Both the position numbers and the translations under genes were made by a program. The notes below the pieces were generated by a model that saw only the letters and a list, made by a program, of their open reading frames with translations, was not told the origin of the DNA and did not search any database. A stretch of 64,000 bases of DNA from an uncultured Pseudomonadota bacterium (GTDB lineage Bacteria; Pseudomonadota; Gammaproteobacteria; CAJXQU01), in NCBI GenBank assembly GCA_913058255.1, contig CAJXQU010000004.1:31302-95301 (forward strand). The letters run 5' to 3'. Shown in pieces: positions 44,989-54,438 of this stretch; position 1 is the first letter of the stretch; each line of letters starts with the position of its first letter.

Positions 44989-45589
44989 TTTTTTCTTTCC
45001 AAAACAGCGACCTTTCCCGTTGGTACAAATAGATACATTTTTTGATCGCTTGTGTGACGGCATACGAGCTGACGCTAGCGCCGGAGATCTGATCAACAGT
45101 CATGTTTTGCTCAAAATCTATTGCCGATTTTCCAGTAAAGCCTTTTAACCAGTCAGTATTATCTTGGTGAATCATATCACCAAAGCCTACTGATTCATGA
45201 TGGTCAAGAATTTTTACTCTTAGAATTTTCCCTTCCCAGTCGAGGCTGATGGCTAGTTTGATCGCGCCATTGTAACCATCAGGCGCTGTCGGCGTGATGA
45301 CAAGCCCAATGGGTTTGAGAGCTAATTCTGACTTAGAAATCCTTGCTCTAAAAACGGGGACTGACTCACTAGTACCTAGATCGCCCAACGCATGTAACTT
45401 TATGCTGTCAGAAACCAGATCGTTGGAGTGCTTTAACGGCATCATGCTTTCGATCATTTTACGATATTTTTTTATGTTTACTTGTGTAATGGGTTGTTCG
45501 GTTATTTTTACAAAAAAAACGATGATACTCATTGATGACAATAAACTGATCAGAAAAGTTATGAATAACGATTTTTTTGAGAAATTCAT
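44981..45589 (-). CDS. rnfG: Rnf electron transport complex subunit G
   Basis: This 202-residue subunit has one N-terminal membrane helix (about 7-27) and a periplasmic FMN-binding domain. The flavin attachment motif reads DQISGASVSSYAV; the acceptor position (S172) is Ser where Rnf/Nqr subunits usually have Thr. Ser can also be flavinylated by ApbE-type enzymes, so the cofactor may still be covalent. Overlaps rnfD by four bases and rnfE by eight. Confidence 0.9.
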   Translation of the reverse strand: MNFSKKSLFITFLISLLSSMSIIVFFVKITEQPITQVNIKKYRKMIESMMPLKHSNDLVSDSIKLHALGDLGTSESVPVFRARISKSELALKPIGLVITPTAPDGYNGAIKLAISLDWEGKILRVKILDHHESVGFGDMIHQDNTDWLKGFTGKSAIDFEQNMTVDQISGASVSSYAVTQAIKKCIYLYQRERSLFWKEKNE

Positions 45590-46548
45590 ACGGGTGCTTT
45601 GGGGCGTGTGAAGAAGTCAAGTAGGGGAACTGTTGCATTCATCATAAGGACGGCGAAAGCAACACCTTCTGGATAATTTCCCCAAGTACGAATGCCATAT
45701 ATGACGAGTCCGATCAGGCAGCCGTAAATAAACCGGCCTTTAGCTGTCACCGGTGAAGTCACTGGATCTGTCGAGACGAAAAAAGCACAGAGCATCGTCG
45801 CACCACCAAATAGGTTAAAAAATGCCCCTGTATAGACATCACTATCGATAGTATGGAACAAGCTTGCAGTGATCAATATTCCGGTTAAAACGCCCAGTGG
45901 GATTTGCCAGCGAATAACTTTTTGATGAATTAAAACCAGCCCTCCCATTAAAAAAGCAAGGTTAATCCATTCGTGGCCACTGGCTCCGAGCAAACCAAAA
46001 ACCGCTGCATTATCCATTTCGGAAATCATTTGGGATAGGCGTAAGCTAGTTTGTAAATGATCGAATGGTGTTGCCCCAGCGAGACCATCAAGATCGAGTT
46101 GCCACTGGTTCATTTCCGTAGGAAAGCTTAAAAGTAACGCGACAACGCCGACCATAGCCGGGTTAAAGACATTATTCCCGGTACCGCCGTAAGCATACTT
46201 TCCGATAGCGATGGCAAAAAATATTCCAAACAACAATATCCACCAAGGAATTGACGCCGGTAGTGATAGCGCAAAAATGATCGCCATAACGGCTCCGCTA
46301 CCTTCAAAAGGAAAGTCTTTTACGGAGTGACCTCGGAAGTGGTGCAAAACAAGCTCTATCAACAGTCCGAAGAAGATCGCTAAGATGATGTTTGACAACA
46401 TACCGAAGCCAAAAAAGAAGAGGCTAGAGAAGATGCCTGGGCCGAGAGCAAGGCAAACAATGAGCATGGATCTTTGCACAGAAGGCGTGACTAACCAGTA
46501 ATCTTTGAGCTGTAAGACTTGAGGCAATTTTTTTGACGCTTTTTGCAT
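45586..46548 (-). CDS. rnfD: Rnf electron transport complex subunit D
   Basis: This 320-residue polytopic subunit has about ten helices. GGTGNNVFNPAMVGVVALLL is the RnfD/NqrB signature, and LDGLAGAT ends in T160, the covalent FMN site. The motif set fits RnfD, not NqrB, in length and partner genes. It is the first gene of the minus-strand operon, divergent from ispG with 81 bases between them. No rnfA, rnfB or rnfC is adjacent, unlike the usual rnfABCDGE order. Confidence 0.92.
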   Translation of the reverse strand: MQKASKKLPQVLQLKDYWLVTPSVQRSMLIVCLALGPGIFSSLFFFGFGMLSNIILAIFFGLLIELVLHHFRGHSVKDFPFEGSGAVMAIIFALSLPASIPWWILLFGIFFAIAIGKYAYGGTGNNVFNPAMVGVVALLLSFPTEMNQWQLDLDGLAGATPFDHLQTSLRLSQMISEMDNAAVFGLLGASGHEWINLAFLMGGLVLIHQKVIRWQIPLGVLTGILITASLFHTIDSDVYTGAFFNLFGGATMLCAFFVSTDPVTSPVTAKGRFIYGCLIGLVIYGIRTWGNYPEGVAFAVLMMNATVPLLDFFTRPKAPV

Positions 46549-46629
46549 GAGTAAAATGTACCATTTTTTTGCAGCTTTAAGGACTACTGAGATAGAATAG
46601 CGTTTATATTTTTATAACTTCTTGGGTTT

Positions 46630-47895
46630 ATGAATCAAACGACAAATATAAAGAAGGATCGGTTAGAACACGATCTGGAACAGACTAGCCGAGTTAGGCG
46701 TGAGTGTGTGGGTGTTAAAGTAGGAAATGTAACGATAGGTGGTGATGCACCGGTTGTTGTTCAATCGATGACGAATACCGATACGGCGAATGCTCTGGCG
46801 ACAGTCAAACAAGTACAGCAACTTGCCGCTGCCGGTTCTGAATTGGTTCGGATCACAGTAAACAATGAAGATGCAGCCAAGCAGGTCGGAAAAATCCGAG
46901 ATATGCTTGATGCTTCTGGCTGTGATGTGCCGTTGGTTGGTGATTTCCACTATATCGGACATAAGCTACTTACTAAATATCCTGAGTGCGCTCAAGCCTT
47001 GGCAAAGTATCGGATTAACCCCGGTAACGTTGGTTTCGGCAAACGCAAAGATTCACAGTTTGGATCGATGATCGAAACAGCTATCGAATATGACAAACCC
47101 GTTCGTATTGGCGTGAACTGGGGGAGCCTTGATAGCGCACTAGTTACTAAAATGATGGATGACAATGCGAAGCTTCCTGAGCCACGTTCTCCAGAATATG
47201 TGACTCGTGAAGCACTGATAACGTCAGCCATTGACAATGCTTTGTTGGCAGAAAATATCGGCTTGCCTAGAGATAAAATAGTGTTGTCTTGTAAGGTTAG
47301 TGGTGTTCAAGAGCTAATTTCTGTTTATACCGAGCTGGCGACACGTTGTGATTATGCTCTGCATCTTGGTCTTACCGAAGCAGGAATGGGATCAAAGGGC
47401 ATTGTTGCCTCCACCGCAGCGATGGGGATCCTGTTACAACAAGGTATTGGAGATACTATTCGTGTTTCTTTAACTCCAGAACCAAAGGGTGATCGTACGA
47501 AAGAGGTGGTTGTCGCCCAAGAAATTCTCCAAACCATGGGCATTCGATCATTCACGCCATTAGTGACTGCGTGCCCAGGTTGTGGACGAACGACAAGTAC
47601 CTATTTCCAAGAGCTTGCAGAAAGTATTCAAACTTACGTTAGAACACAGATGCCGATTTGGGGTGAAACCTACGTGGGTGTTGAAGACATGAGTTTGGCC
47701 GTTATGGGCTGTGTTGTGAATGGTCCAGGTGAAAGTAAACAAGCAAACATTGGCATAAGTTTACCAGGCACTGGTGAGGCTCCGATTGCTCCGGTTTATA
47801 TCGATGGTGAAAAAGTGGTTACTTTAAGGGGTGATAATATTGCAGAGGAGTTTAAAAGCATGGTTAATGATTATGTTGAAAATACTTACTCGTAA
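46630..47895 (+). CDS. ispG: 4-hydroxy-3-methylbut-2-enyl diphosphate synthase
   Basis: This 421-residue 4Fe-4S enzyme of the MEP isoprenoid pathway reductively converts MEcPP to HMBPP. The TIM-barrel N-terminus ([12 protein letters not shown]) is present. Cluster ligands are C315 and C318 (ACPGCGRTT) and C361 (GCVVNGPGE), with the conserved Glu just after. The last 23-29 bases overlap the next gene, so the LysM/FecR protein is probably co-translated with ispG. Confidence 0.96.
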   Translation: MNQTTNIKKDRLEHDLEQTSRVRRECVGVKVGNVTIGGDAPVVVQSMTNTDTANALATVKQVQQLAAAGSELVRITVNNEDAAKQVGKIRDMLDASGCDVPLVGDFHYIGHKLLTKYPECAQALAKYRINPGNVGFGKRKDSQFGSMIETAIEYDKPVRIGVNWGSLDSALVTKMMDDNAKLPEPRSPEYVTREALITSAIDNALLAENIGLPRDKIVLSCKVSGVQELISVYTELATRCDYALHLGLTEAGMGSKGIVASTAAMGILLQQGIGDTIRVSLTPEPKGDRTKEVVVAQEILQTMGIRSFTPLVTACPGCGRTTSTYFQELAESIQTYVRTQMPIWGETYVGVEDMSLAVMGCVVNGPGESKQANIGISLPGTGEAPIAPVYIDGEKVVTLRGDNIAEEFKSMVNDYVENTYS

Positions 47896-49510
47896 CCTAT
47901 TTCTCACCTCTTATTTACTCACATTGTCTTTTGGGGCTGTAGCTGCAGATTGGGTTTATATTGTGAAGCAAGGCGATAGCTTGTGGAGTCTTGCCGAAGA
48001 TTACATGGTCGACGTGCGATATTGGCGTGATTTGCAGAAAATTAATAGGGTCACAGATACAAGCTCAATTCCTCCTGGCACTAAACTCAATATTCCTATT
48101 AAGTGGACGAAAAGAAATCCTTCCAATGCGCGTGTAACAAAAGTTTCTGGAAAAGTTTTTGTCATCGTTGCCAGTACGGGTAAAAGGAAAAAATTAAGCG
48201 CGCGGATGAAGCTTAAATCCGGAGATGAAATTATGACCGCGGCCGGAGCATCGGCAACATTGAAGTTCGGTGATGGTTCTATTTTGATTTTGGGCGAAAA
48301 CAGTGAGCTGAGCATAGAGGCTTTAGAATTCTACGGTAATGAAGATGTTTTTAATTCGGAGTTAAAACTATGGAGAGGACAAACGGAAAACAAGATTAAC
48401 CCATCTAAAAAACCGGGATCTCGTTTTAAAATACAAACTCCCTCGGCGGTAGCTGCCGTTCGTGGCACGGTTTATCGAGTGTCAGCGCCGAGCCAAGTGA
48501 GAACAACAACTGAAGTATTAGAAGGAAAGGTTCAATTAGCTAATGATGTAGGTGATATATTGGTGGCGGGAGGTTTTGGAACCGTTGCGAATAAAGGTGA
48601 ACGACCTGCTACTCCAACTGCTTTGCTACCAGCTCCCGATCTCTCCTCACTTTCCGAAAGGTTTGAAAAATTTCCTCTACAACTCATCTTACCAGAGCTT
48701 AATAAAGGCCATTCTTATCGAGTTCAGATTGCGACTGATGCAAGTTTTGAACCTTTGGCCTTCAATGAAGTTTCAAAAAGACCTTCAGTAACGATCGCTG
48801 ATCTGACTGATGGAGAATATTTCTTGAAGGTTCGTGGTATCGATGAAAACCAATTGGAAGGTTTTGATAGCACTCGTACTTTTGTTTTAAATGCGAAACC
48901 TGAAGCGCCGTTTTTAGTCCAGCCACAACATGATTCTGCCGCGGCGATCGGAGATAATACTTTTGTTTGGTCTCAGGATGAAGGAATAACAAATTACCGA
49001 TTCCAGTTGGCCGATAACCCAGAATTTTCTCAACCACTGGTTGATCAAGACAGCAAGCAAAGTGCACAGCTAAAACTTACAGAGCCTTTATCCCCCGGAA
49101 TTTGGTTCTGGCGTGTTGCTGCGGTTGATGCTATCGATGGCGCGGGCCCTTTTGGAGCCGTTACACAGTTTCGAGTTATGCAACCAGGGCCCGAGGCAGA
49201 ACAAGCGGATCTTCGTGATGATGAAGTTACATTCCGCTGGTTAACGACCGAACCCGATAGACAGTATCGAGTACAGGTTGCTGCGGATAAAACGTTTGCT
49301 CATCTTCTGTTAGATAAAACAGTAATAGAACCTCATTGCAATATGCCTCGACCGACCAAGTCGGGCAAAATTTATATGCGAACAAAAGTGATTGAACCAG
49401 ATGGTTTTGAAGGTTCATGGGGACGAACGCAAATGTTAGATATTCCAGATGTGGAAGTTGCTTGGAAGAAAGCATTACCTCTACTACCTTTATTACTTAT
49501 CTTTCTATGA
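47867..49510 (+). CDS. LysM/FecR-domain exported protein
   Basis: Start chosen at ATG 47867 (or 47873), inside the 3' end of ispG, giving about 548 residues and a good signal peptide. A LysM domain (about 30-75, [16 protein letters not shown]) suggests peptidoglycan binding. A FecR domain follows (about 100-235, ending [16 protein letters not shown]), then two or three fibronectin-like repeats (for example [13 protein letters not shown] and [11 protein letters not shown]). The C-terminus ends in a short hydrophobic stretch. Its stop overlaps the start of the CHASE2-GGDEF-EAL protein (ATGA), so the two are translationally coupled. A sensory partnership is likely but not proven. Confidence 0.82.
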   Translation: MIMLKILTRNLFLTSYLLTLSFGAVAADWVYIVKQGDSLWSLAEDYMVDVRYWRDLQKINRVTDTSSIPPGTKLNIPIKWTKRNPSNARVTKVSGKVFVIVASTGKRKKLSARMKLKSGDEIMTAAGASATLKFGDGSILILGENSELSIEALEFYGNEDVFNSELKLWRGQTENKINPSKKPGSRFKIQTPSAVAAVRGTVYRVSAPSQVRTTTEVLEGKVQLANDVGDILVAGGFGTVANKGERPATPTALLPAPDLSSLSERFEKFPLQLILPELNKGHSYRVQIATDASFEPLAFNEVSKRPSVTIADLTDGEYFLKVRGIDENQLEGFDSTRTFVLNAKPEAPFLVQPQHDSAAAIGDNTFVWSQDEGITNYRFQLADNPEFSQPLVDQDSKQSAQLKLTEPLSPGIWFWRVAAVDAIDGAGPFGAVTQFRVMQPGPEAEQADLRDDEVTFRWLTTEPDRQYRVQVAADKTFAHLLLDKTVIEPHCNMPRPTKSGKIYMRTKVIEPDGFEGSWGRTQMLDIPDVEVAWKKALPLLPLLLIFL

Positions 49511-52500
49511 GTCAGAAACATAGATTTAAATTACCGATAACAAGCACGCCGCTGTTATGGGTGATGTTATTTTTATTTGCTGGAGTTTTGAATTATGGCG
49601 ACCTAACCCAACGTGTGGATAATATCGTTTTTGATACCCACTTAGGGTTGTGGGCACGCCCAGCTTCTGAAGACATTATCTTAATCACTATCGATAACCG
49701 TAGCTTTGAACAGTTAGGACGTTGGCCTTGGCCACGAAGATACCATGCAAAACTATTAGACAAGCTCAAAGAGAGTCGATCTGTCGGACTCGATATGCTT
49801 TTCTCAGAGCCTGATGAAAGCGATCCTGATGGAGATAAGATCCTCGCGAATGCTATACAACGACATGGAAAAGTCGTTTTACCTGTAGCCCCTATTTTGA
49901 TGTCAAAAGAGTTTGATACTTACGAGATAGAGGAGCTGCGTGAGCTAAGTTCCATTTCTTTGATCAGTAATGCTGCAGCAGGACTGGGACATGTGGATGT
50001 TGAGCTTGATGCTGATGGGATTAGTCGCAGTGTTTTTCTAAAAGCAGGCATAGGGCAGCCAGAGCGAAAAGCACTGCCGCTTGTGATGAGTAATATAGAG
50101 AGCAACCAGATATTCTCAGGTGAAAGGAACCATGGTTTAGCCTCTAACTCAGACGAACCTGCTTGGGTGAGAGATCATCGGATTATGTTGCCGCTTGCAA
50201 GCACTAAAAATCATTTTCAGAAAATTTCATTTGTCGATGCGATTAGCCCACGTTTTGATTCTACTGTATTTAAAGATAAGCAGATCTTAATTGGCATGGA
50301 TGCTACTGGATTAGGTGATCGGATCCCTACTCCCGTATCTCGATCATCGTCTCCTATGTCAGGTGTTGAGTTTGAGGCTCAAATTCTCGATATTTTGCAG
50401 AAAGGCCTCAGCATTAAACCTTTGGATGATCATAAAAACTACTTACTAACATTACTTTTTATTGCCATCCTTCTTATTCTATTTAGCTTTTTTAACTCAG
50501 GACTTAATTGGTTAGCAACATTTTATGCCATGGCAGGGACACTTGTTGTTTGTCTGCTTCTTTCTCGAGTTGGTATTTTAGGTGAGCATTATTGGTTTAG
50601 ACCTGGCCCCGCTCTTATCTCGTTATTTATCGGTTATATCTTATTGAACCGCCAACAAATGATGGCTTTTATTTCCTCATTAGTATACGAAAGAGAGCAT
50701 GCAGAAACAGCGTTGAATACGGTGAGCGATGCGGTGATTATTACCGATAATGTTGGAAGGGTTGAGTTTATGAATCCGAATGCAGAGGCATTGACGGGCT
50801 ACTTACTTAAGGATGCTCGAGGCCATACCTTGATAGAAATAATGGTGATACAGAGTATGGATGGTTTAACTTACCCCATAGATTTTGTTACAAAGAGCAA
50901 GGATACAAACTCTACGATAGAGCTTCCTGATAATCATTTTTTACGACAACGTAACGGCCATCTATTACCATTAAGGGCCAATGCTAGACCGTTTATCGAA
51001 GATGATAAAATTACAGGCGTTATTGTTGCGTTTGATGAGCTTCGACAAAATGAACAAAAACCTACAGCAGCAAATGTCATTGATGAACTGACTAAACTTC
51101 CAAACAAGTCTCTATTATTCGATCGTTTAGGCCATGCGATCTCTAATGCGAACCGTACTAAACGGTTGATCTCAGTTTTATATATAGACTTGGATGATTT
51201 TAATAAGGTGAATGATGCATTTGGAAGCGCAAATGGTGATGTTGCATTACAAGTTATCGCATCGAGACTCAGTAGTCGTGGTCGAACGGGAGATACGGTT
51301 GCAAGGGTTGGTGAAGATGAGTTTCTCGTAGTATTGGAAAATCTTGAAGATACGGAGTCTGTGGCATCCGTAGCAACTTCATTGCTTGAAGTGATCAAAG
51401 AGCCTTTTCTGCTCAATAATAATGAAGTGATTATGGGAGCTAGTATCGGTATTAGTATTTATCCGAAAGATGGAATGGATGCTAAGACCTTAAAAAATAA
51501 TGCCTACACGGCTATGAAAGGCGTTAAGAAAAGTAGAGATCTGGACACTCCACGGTTTCGATTTTATTCACAAAAGATGAACAAGCGGGCTTTAGAGCGC
51601 TTGTTGTCAGAGAAAGATCTCCGTAAAGCCTTAACCGAAGATAATTTTGAACTCTACTATCAGCCACGAGTTGATTTCTTTACAGGAAAAATTGTTGCCG
51701 TTGAAGCATTAATTCGCTGGCGTCGTGCTGGAGAAGGTTTAGTCATGCCAACTAGCTTCATTCCTCTAGCAGAACGTAGCGGATTAATAACAGAGATTGG
51801 TTCTTGGGTTTTGCAAACCGCTTGTGAGCAAGCTAAGGCTTGGGAGAACTCCAATCTGATGATGCCACGCATGGCGATAAATCTGTCTCCACGCCAGTTT
51901 ATGCAGCATGATCTACTCGATACGATTACTCGTATTCTCGATCAATCTAATCTTGACCCACGTTATCTAGAGTTGGAAATTACAGAAAACTCGTTGGTTA
52001 GAGACGCCGATCGGTGTATCGAAATCTTAAAAGAATTCCGTTCACTTGGCGGTACAGTTTCTATTGATGACTTTGGAACTGGCTACTCTTCTCTGAGCTA
52101 TCTAAAGAATTTCCCCGTCGACTTTTTGAAAATTGATAAAATTTTCACCAAAGATATTACAACGGAACCTGAACATGCTGCGATCACATTAGCAGTGATT
52201 AGCATGGCACATAGTTTGAATTTGCAGGTTGTGGCGGAAGGTGTTGAAAATGAAGCGCAATTTAACTTTTTACGTGCGAAGGGCTGTGATGAGTTGCAAG
52301 GATACTTTTTTTCTAAACCGCTACCGGCCAATGAAATGACCAGCATGTTGCAACAAAAGCGACGTTTAGAAATAAATGAAGTCTTAGATAATGCAGCGAC
52401 AACGCTATTACTGGTTGATGATGATAGTGAAATTCTGAGTAGTATCGGTGTGATGCTGCGTAACGAAGGTTATCGTATTTTAATGGCATCGAACGGCGGT

Positions 52501-52773
52501 GAAGCACTCAACTTATTGGCGAGACATTCGGTTGGAGTTGTAGTCACGGATGAGATGATGCCAGAAATGCGAGGTTCGACTCTCATCGAAAAAATGAAAA
52601 AAATGTATCCAAAAACAACGCGTATATTATTAAGTGCGACAGCTGATCGCGAAACTATTATATCTGCTGTCAATTCGGGAGCGATTTTCAAATACCTTAA
52701 CAAGCCTATTATCGAAGGTGAATTTAAGCGCTCTTTAAAAGATGCTTTCAGTCTTTATAATTCCAAAGGCTAA
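49507..52773 (+). CDS. CHASE2-PAS-GGDEF-EAL-REC c-di-GMP signalling protein
   Basis: From ATG 49507 the protein has 1088 residues. Order: a first helix, a periplasmic CHASE2 sensor (about 30-300), three transmembrane helices (about 310-395), PAS (about 405-520), GGDEF (about 535-695), EAL (about 710-955) and a C-terminal receiver (about 965-1085). The GGDEF signature is GEDEF (near 602), so cyclase activity is doubtful. The EAL domain keeps its catalytic set (EALIRW, NLSPRQF, ELEITEN, DDFGTGYSS, KIDKIF, AEGVE), so phosphodiesterase activity is expected. The receiver has DDD near its start, a phospho-acceptor Asp in VVTDEMMPEM and a Lys in LNKPI. No cognate kinase is adjacent. Confidence 0.9.
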   Translation: MSQKHRFKLPITSTPLLWVMLFLFAGVLNYGDLTQRVDNIVFDTHLGLWARPASEDIILITIDNRSFEQLGRWPWPRRYHAKLLDKLKESRSVGLDMLFSEPDESDPDGDKILANAIQRHGKVVLPVAPILMSKEFDTYEIEELRELSSISLISNAAAGLGHVDVELDADGISRSVFLKAGIGQPERKALPLVMSNIESNQIFSGERNHGLASNSDEPAWVRDHRIMLPLASTKNHFQKISFVDAISPRFDSTVFKDKQILIGMDATGLGDRIPTPVSRSSSPMSGVEFEAQILDILQKGLSIKPLDDHKNYLLTLLFIAILLILFSFFNSGLNWLATFYAMAGTLVVCLLLSRVGILGEHYWFRPGPALISLFIGYILLNRQQMMAFISSLVYEREHAETALNTVSDAVIITDNVGRVEFMNPNAEALTGYLLKDARGHTLIEIMVIQSMDGLTYPIDFVTKSKDTNSTIELPDNHFLRQRNGHLLPLRANARPFIEDDKITGVIVAFDELRQNEQKPTAANVIDELTKLPNKSLLFDRLGHAISNANRTKRLISVLYIDLDDFNKVNDAFGSANGDVALQVIASRLSSRGRTGDTVARVGEDEFLVVLENLEDTESVASVATSLLEVIKEPFLLNNNEVIMGASIGISIYPKDGMDAKTLKNNAYTAMKGVKKSRDLDTPRFRFYSQKMNKRALERLLSEKDLRKALTEDNFELYYQPRVDFFTGKIVAVEALIRWRRAGEGLVMPTSFIPLAERSGLITEIGSWVLQTACEQAKAWENSNLMMPRMAINLSPRQFMQHDLLDTITRILDQSNLDPRYLELEITENSLVRDADRCIEILKEFRSLGGTVSIDDFGTGYSSLSYLKNFPVDFLKIDKIFTKDITTEPEHAAITLAVISMAHSLNLQVVAEGVENEAQFNFLRAKGCDELQGYFFSKPLPANEMTSMLQQKRRLEINEVLDNAATTLLLVDDDSEILSSIGVMLRNEGYRILMASNGGEALNLLARHSVGVVVTDEMMPEMRGSTLIEKMKKMYPKTTRILLSATADRETIISAVNSGAIFKYLNKPIIEGEFKRSLKDAFSLYNSKG

Positions 52774-52895
52774 ATTCAACCATGCTAAAAAAAGATAAAG
52801 GAGCACAGGCAGTAAACTAGAACGATTGATCTGGGTCACAACTCGGATATTAAAAAGTGGCTACACTCCATAATCTCAGATGCTAGGAGCATAAT

Positions 52896-54287
52896 ATGGA
52901 TCAAAGCTACCTTTTCGATGCCGAACTTATCAAACGTTATGATAAATCTGGACCGCGATACACTTCATACCCAACGGCTGTGCAATTTCATGAACAGTTT
53001 CAAGCGAAACAATACCAAGAGGCTGCTAGGCTATCGAATGAGGATCTTGTTCCGCCTCCTCTCTCGCTTTACTTTCACTTACCATTCTGTGCAACCGTTT
53101 GTTTCTACTGTGGATGTAATAAGGTAATCACCAAGAACCGCAATCGTGCAGAGCCATATTTACAACGCTTGCATAAAGAAATCGCGATGCATGCAGGATT
53201 ATTCGATAACGATCGTGTGGTTGATCAACTACATTGGGGAGGTGGTACGCCGACCTTTATTACTCCGGAACAAATGCGAGAGTTGATGACAGAAACAGCG
53301 CAACACTTTCATTTACGTGACGATGACTCTGGGGAATATTCGATTGAACTCGATCCACGCGAAATCAAAGAAGATACGTTATCGTTATTACGGGACTTGG
53401 GGTTCAACCGGATTAGCCTAGGTGTTCAGGATTTGAACCAAGCTGTACAAAAGGCTGTTAATCGTATTCAACCAATAGAAATTACTCGCTCTGTTTTAGA
53501 GTCTGCCCGCCACGAAGGATTTCACTCTATGAGCATGGATTTGATCTATGGTTTGCCGCTGCAAACGGTTGAGTCTTTCGATAAGACCTTGGATGAGATT
53601 ATCGAAATGTCGCCGGACCGATTGGCCATTTATAACTACGCGCATATGCCATCGATGTTTAAGGTGCAGCAGCAAATTGATGAAAAGAAACTTCCTTCAG
53701 TCAGTGAAAAGCTAGAAATACTACATCATGCTGTTGATCGTATGATCGGTGCAGGCTATGTTTATATAGGAATGGATCACTTTGCTAAGCCAGATGATGA
53801 GCTGACCATGGCACAAAAAAATGGCTCGTTGTACCGCAACTTTCAAGGCTACTCGACTCACTCCGGCTGTGACCTTATTGCTATGGGAGTTTCATCGATC
53901 AGTAGAGTCGGCTTTACCTATAGTCAAAACTATCGTGACATCGATGCCTATGTAGAAAGTATTGATAACGATCAGTTGCCCATATTTAGAGGAATTGAGC
54001 TGAATTTTGACGATGTTTTACGTCGCGATGTGATAACAAGCCTTATTTGTAACTTCATACTGAATAAAAATGACGTTTCTGAACAATATGGAATTAGTTT
54101 TGAAAAGTATTTTTCAGAAGAAATGGACGCATTACAACAGATGCAAAATGATGGAATTTTACACCTAGAACGCGACATCATTGAGATACTTCCCGCCGGA
54201 CGTCTTTTAATCCGTAGCATCTGCTCAATTTTTGATGTTTATAACGGCCAACACAATGAAACACCTCGGTTCTCGCGCATGCTATGA
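52896..54287 (+). CDS. hemN: Oxygen-independent coproporphyrinogen III oxidase
   Basis: This 463-residue radical SAM enzyme decarboxylates coproporphyrinogen III to protoporphyrinogen IX without O2. It has the N-terminal GPRYTSYPTA segment, the 4Fe-4S site C65, C69 and C72 plus C74 (FCATVCFYCGC), and the GGGTPTF SAM region. Full length and N-terminus match true HemN rather than HemW. Having it next to an oxygen-independent ribonucleotide reductase suggests capacity for low-oxygen growth. Confidence 0.95.
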   Translation: MDQSYLFDAELIKRYDKSGPRYTSYPTAVQFHEQFQAKQYQEAARLSNEDLVPPPLSLYFHLPFCATVCFYCGCNKVITKNRNRAEPYLQRLHKEIAMHAGLFDNDRVVDQLHWGGGTPTFITPEQMRELMTETAQHFHLRDDDSGEYSIELDPREIKEDTLSLLRDLGFNRISLGVQDLNQAVQKAVNRIQPIEITRSVLESARHEGFHSMSMDLIYGLPLQTVESFDKTLDEIIEMSPDRLAIYNYAHMPSMFKVQQQIDEKKLPSVSEKLEILHHAVDRMIGAGYVYIGMDHFAKPDDELTMAQKNGSLYRNFQGYSTHSGCDLIAMGVSSISRVGFTYSQNYRDIDAYVESIDNDQLPIFRGIELNFDDVLRRDVITSLICNFILNKNDVSEQYGISFEKYFSEEMDALQQMQNDGILHLERDIIEILPAGRLLIRSICSIFDVYNGQHNETPRFSRML

Positions 54288-54299
54288 GATGACTAAAAA

Positions 54300-54315
54300 A
54301 CACAATATATATGTT
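54300..54315 (+). promoter_or_regulatory. NrdR box 1
   Basis: ACACAATATATATGTT resembles the NrdR consensus (ACACWATATATWGTGT) and is the more degenerate of two boxes. Its centre is 31 bases from that of box 2, three helical turns, as in known NrdR operators. Confidence 0.82.
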
Positions 54316-54330
54316 GATCAATTATTAAAA

Positions 54331-54346
54331 ACACAATATATTGTGT
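54331..54346 (+). promoter_or_regulatory. NrdR box 2
   Basis: ACACAATATATTGTGT is a perfect palindrome that fits the NrdR box consensus closely. It lies 92 bases before the nrdJa start and would allow ATP/dATP-responsive repression of the operon. The nrdR gene itself is not in the window. Confidence 0.9.
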
Positions 54347-54438
54347 CCTTCGGAAGTTTAGGCAATCACCTAAGAGTTGCTAACTGTCTAGGGCTACATC
54401 AATAATATAAAGTCAATTATGGAGAGGGGAAACCACGC

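Noticed and set aside
52826..52839. FNR-like site upstream of hemN (TTGAT-N4-GTCAC)
   Set aside because: Only the left half-site matches TTGAT-N4-ATCAA; the right half has two mismatches, so chance is as likely as an Anr/FNR site despite the fitting gene.
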